DNA of 5,474 nucleotides from JBOGWY01 sp050694015 (GTDB lineage Bacteria; Actinomycetota; CADDZG01; WHSQ01). Within the stretch, counting starts at the first letter, position 1, and the number at the start of each line of letters is the position of its first letter. Under the pieces are notes generated by a model that searched no databases, had not been told where the DNA came from, and saw only the letters and a program-made list of their open reading frames with translations. The position numbers and the translations under genes are program-made. Of this stretch, positions 4,293 to 5,474 are shown piece after piece. The DNA is taken from positions 1-5,474 of the forward strand of contig JBOGWY010000121.1 in the NCBI GenBank assembly GCA_050694015.1, written 5' to 3'.

Positions 4293-5474
4293 ATGAAGCG
4301 CATCGTGCTCGGACTCGCAGTGGTCTCGCTCGCGCTGCAGATCCAGCCCGCTCTCGCCGCGGAGGGGATCGCCGTGGACATGGTCGCCGACATCCATCCG
4401 GAGCGATCGTCGTCCCCGGAGTATCTCACCGACGTGAACGGCACCGTCTTCTTCAGGGCGAACTCGACACAGTTGTGGAAGACCAACGGGAGCCGGCGTT
4501 CGACCGAGATGCTGTTGAGGACCGTTCCACGCGGGACGCCGTACGGCCCGGAGGAGCCCGCGTGGCTCACCGACGGCGGAGACGTTCTCTACTTCGCGTC
4601 CAGCGATGCCGTCTCGAACGACTACGAGTTGTGGCGCAGCGACGGAACCGTGGCGGGAACCGTGCCGGTCGTCGATCTCGACCCCGACGGGTCGTCGTCG
4701 CCGTCGTCACTCACGATGGCCGGAGACACGCTGTTCTTCACCGCCGAGGTCGGGACCCTGGGTAGGGAGCTCTACAAGTCCGATGGGACCGCCGGCGGCA
4801 CCGTGCTCGTCAAGGACATCGACCCCCGCGGGTCGTCGCGCCCGATCTTCCTCGCCCCGTTCGGCGACAAGGTGTTGTTCACCGCGAACGAGACGCAGGT
4901 ATGGGTCAGTGACGGGACCGCCGCGGGCACGACGATGTTGACCGATCTTCACCCCGGGTCGACGACCGGTCCGGTCAGTTACACGGTGTCCGGGGGCCGG
5001 GTCTTCTTCTCCGGGAACGACGAGATCCACGGCCGCGAACTGTGGGCCACCGACGGAACGCGGGCGGGCACGCACCTGGTGAAGGACATCGACCCGAACG
5101 GTTCCTCGCAGCCGAGCCAGCTCGCCGATGTCGGCGGCACGCTGTTCTTCGCCGCCGACGACGGGACCGCGGGTCGCGAGCTCTGGAAGAGCGACGGGAC
5201 CTCGGCCGGCACGGTGATGGTGGCCGACATCGCTCCCGCAGGATCGTCCAAACCGCTGGACCTGGCGGTCGCGGGCGGCATGCTGTTCTTCGAGGCCGAC
5301 GACGGCGTGACGGACGGTGAGCTGTGGACGAGCGACGGGACCGCGGCCGGCACGAGGTTGGTCGAGGACATCCACCCCAATGGCTCTTCGTATCCGTCAA
5401 TGCCGGTCGCTGCCGGCGGGAGGTTGCTCTTCGCTGCCACCGACGTCGCCCACGGTCGCGAGCTCTGGATTACC
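4293..5474 (+). CDS. Secreted ELWxxDGT-repeat protein, partial (3' end outside window)
   Basis: 394 codons are open to the right edge. The N-terminus is a signal peptide: KR at 2-3, a hydrophobic core at 4-15 and a likely cut at ALA (20-22) or LAA (21-23). The rest is repeats of the form ELWxSDGTxAGTxxVxDIxPxGSSxPxxLxxxGGxLFFxAxDxxxGR. Anchors fall at residues 60 (QLW), 112, 159 (ELY), 203 (VW), 249, 296, 343 and 390; the last four intervals are exactly 47 residues. The first unit is degenerate (LWKTNGS) and the 159-203 interval is three residues short. ELWxxDGT is a known repeat motif of large secreted bacterial proteins of unknown function. The GG-x-LFF strands and regular period suggest a beta-propeller or beta-solenoid (inference). 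No cysteine, catalytic motif or anchor is visible, and any C-terminal domain lies beyond the edge. A role in surface structure or binding is plausible, possibly together with the Ig/RTX protein. Confidence 0.9.
   Translation, partial: MKRIVLGLAVVSLALQIQPALAAEGIAVDMVADIHPERSSSPEYLTDVNGTVFFRANSTQLWKTNGSRRSTEMLLRTVPRGTPYGPEEPAWLTDGGDVLYFASSDAVSNDYELWRSDGTVAGTVPVVDLDPDGSSSPSSLTMAGDTLFFTAEVGTLGRELYKSDGTAGGTVLVKDIDPRGSSRPIFLAPFGDKVLFTANETQVWVSDGTAAGTTMLTDLHPGSTTGPVSYTVSGGRVFFSGNDEIHGRELWATDGTRAGTHLVKDIDPNGSSQPSQLADVGGTLFFAADDGTAGRELWKSDGTSAGTVMVADIAPAGSSKPLDLAVAGGMLFFEADDGVTDGELWTSDGTAAGTRLVEDIHPNGSSYPSMPVAAGGRLLFAATDVAHGRELWIT
4626..5474 (+). repeat. Tandem 141-bp (47-residue) ELWxxDGT coding repeats, six units plus the start of a seventh
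   Basis: Well-formed units begin at about 4626, 4767, 4899, 5037, 5178 and 5319, with a further unit starting at 5460. From 5037 the period is exactly 141 bp. DNA identity between units is highest around the ELW-SDGT-AGT and LFF segments (GAGCTCTGG recurs at the last two ELW sites of unit type GRELW). A degenerate unit precedes these at about 4470-4625. Such repeats can expand or contract by recombination. Confidence 0.85.

Noticed and set aside
3942..4397. 151-codon minus-strand ORF across the 3' end of the operon
   Set aside because: Opposes the second membrane-protein gene and the ELWxxDGT signal peptide, both well supported.
4707..5375. 222-codon minus-strand ORF and the overlapping minus-strand ORFs at 4975-5440
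   Set aside because: Reverse-strand shadows of the ELWxxDGT repeats; their apparent repeats mirror the 141-bp period.
4470..5474. Regular DNA repeats as a CRISPR array or insertion sequence
   Set aside because: The period is protein-coding (141 bp), in frame and without spacers, terminal inverted repeats or a transposase.

Overview
The window is G+C-rich and compact, with GTG as well as ATG starts, strong GGAGG-type ribosome binding sites, and large secreted proteins built from Ig-like, RTX and ELWxxDGT repeats. This fits a high-G+C bacterium. I lean towards an actinobacterial lineage of the Acidimicrobiia/Nitriliruptoria kind, but that is an impression from composition and gene style; no marker gene here fixes the phylum.

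Layout: (1) Positions 1-2573, minus strand: the first 857 codons of a very large secreted protein. It has a signal peptide, about five tandem Ig-like modules and a calcium-binding RTX nonapeptide tract that runs off the left edge. It never reaches a stop inside the window. (2) Positions 2574-2824: a divergent intergenic region holding several inverted repeats and an 11-bp-spaced GTTAC direct repeat. (3) Positions 2825-4188, plus strand: a tight four-gene operon made of a STAS-domain protein, a winged-helix protein and two very small three-helix membrane proteins that look like tandem paralogues of the DUF5985 type. The junctions are a 4-nt gap, a TGATG overlap and an ATGA overlap. (4) Positions 4189-4292: a short intergenic region. 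(5) Positions 4293-5474, plus strand: the first 394 codons of a second secreted protein made of ELWxxDGT repeats with a strict 47-residue period, running off the right edge.

Taken together, two repeat-built exported proteins flank a small regulatory/membrane operon. The STAS and winged-helix proteins look like cytoplasmic switch components and the two DUF5985-like proteins like a membrane-embedded partner pair. That the operon senses an envelope state, or controls the flanking surface proteins, is inference from position and from shared GTTAC repeats only. No sigma factor, RsbW-like kinase, transposase, RNA gene or CRISPR array is visible. The STAS/winged-helix/paired-membrane-protein operon is the best candidate here for a poorly described system.
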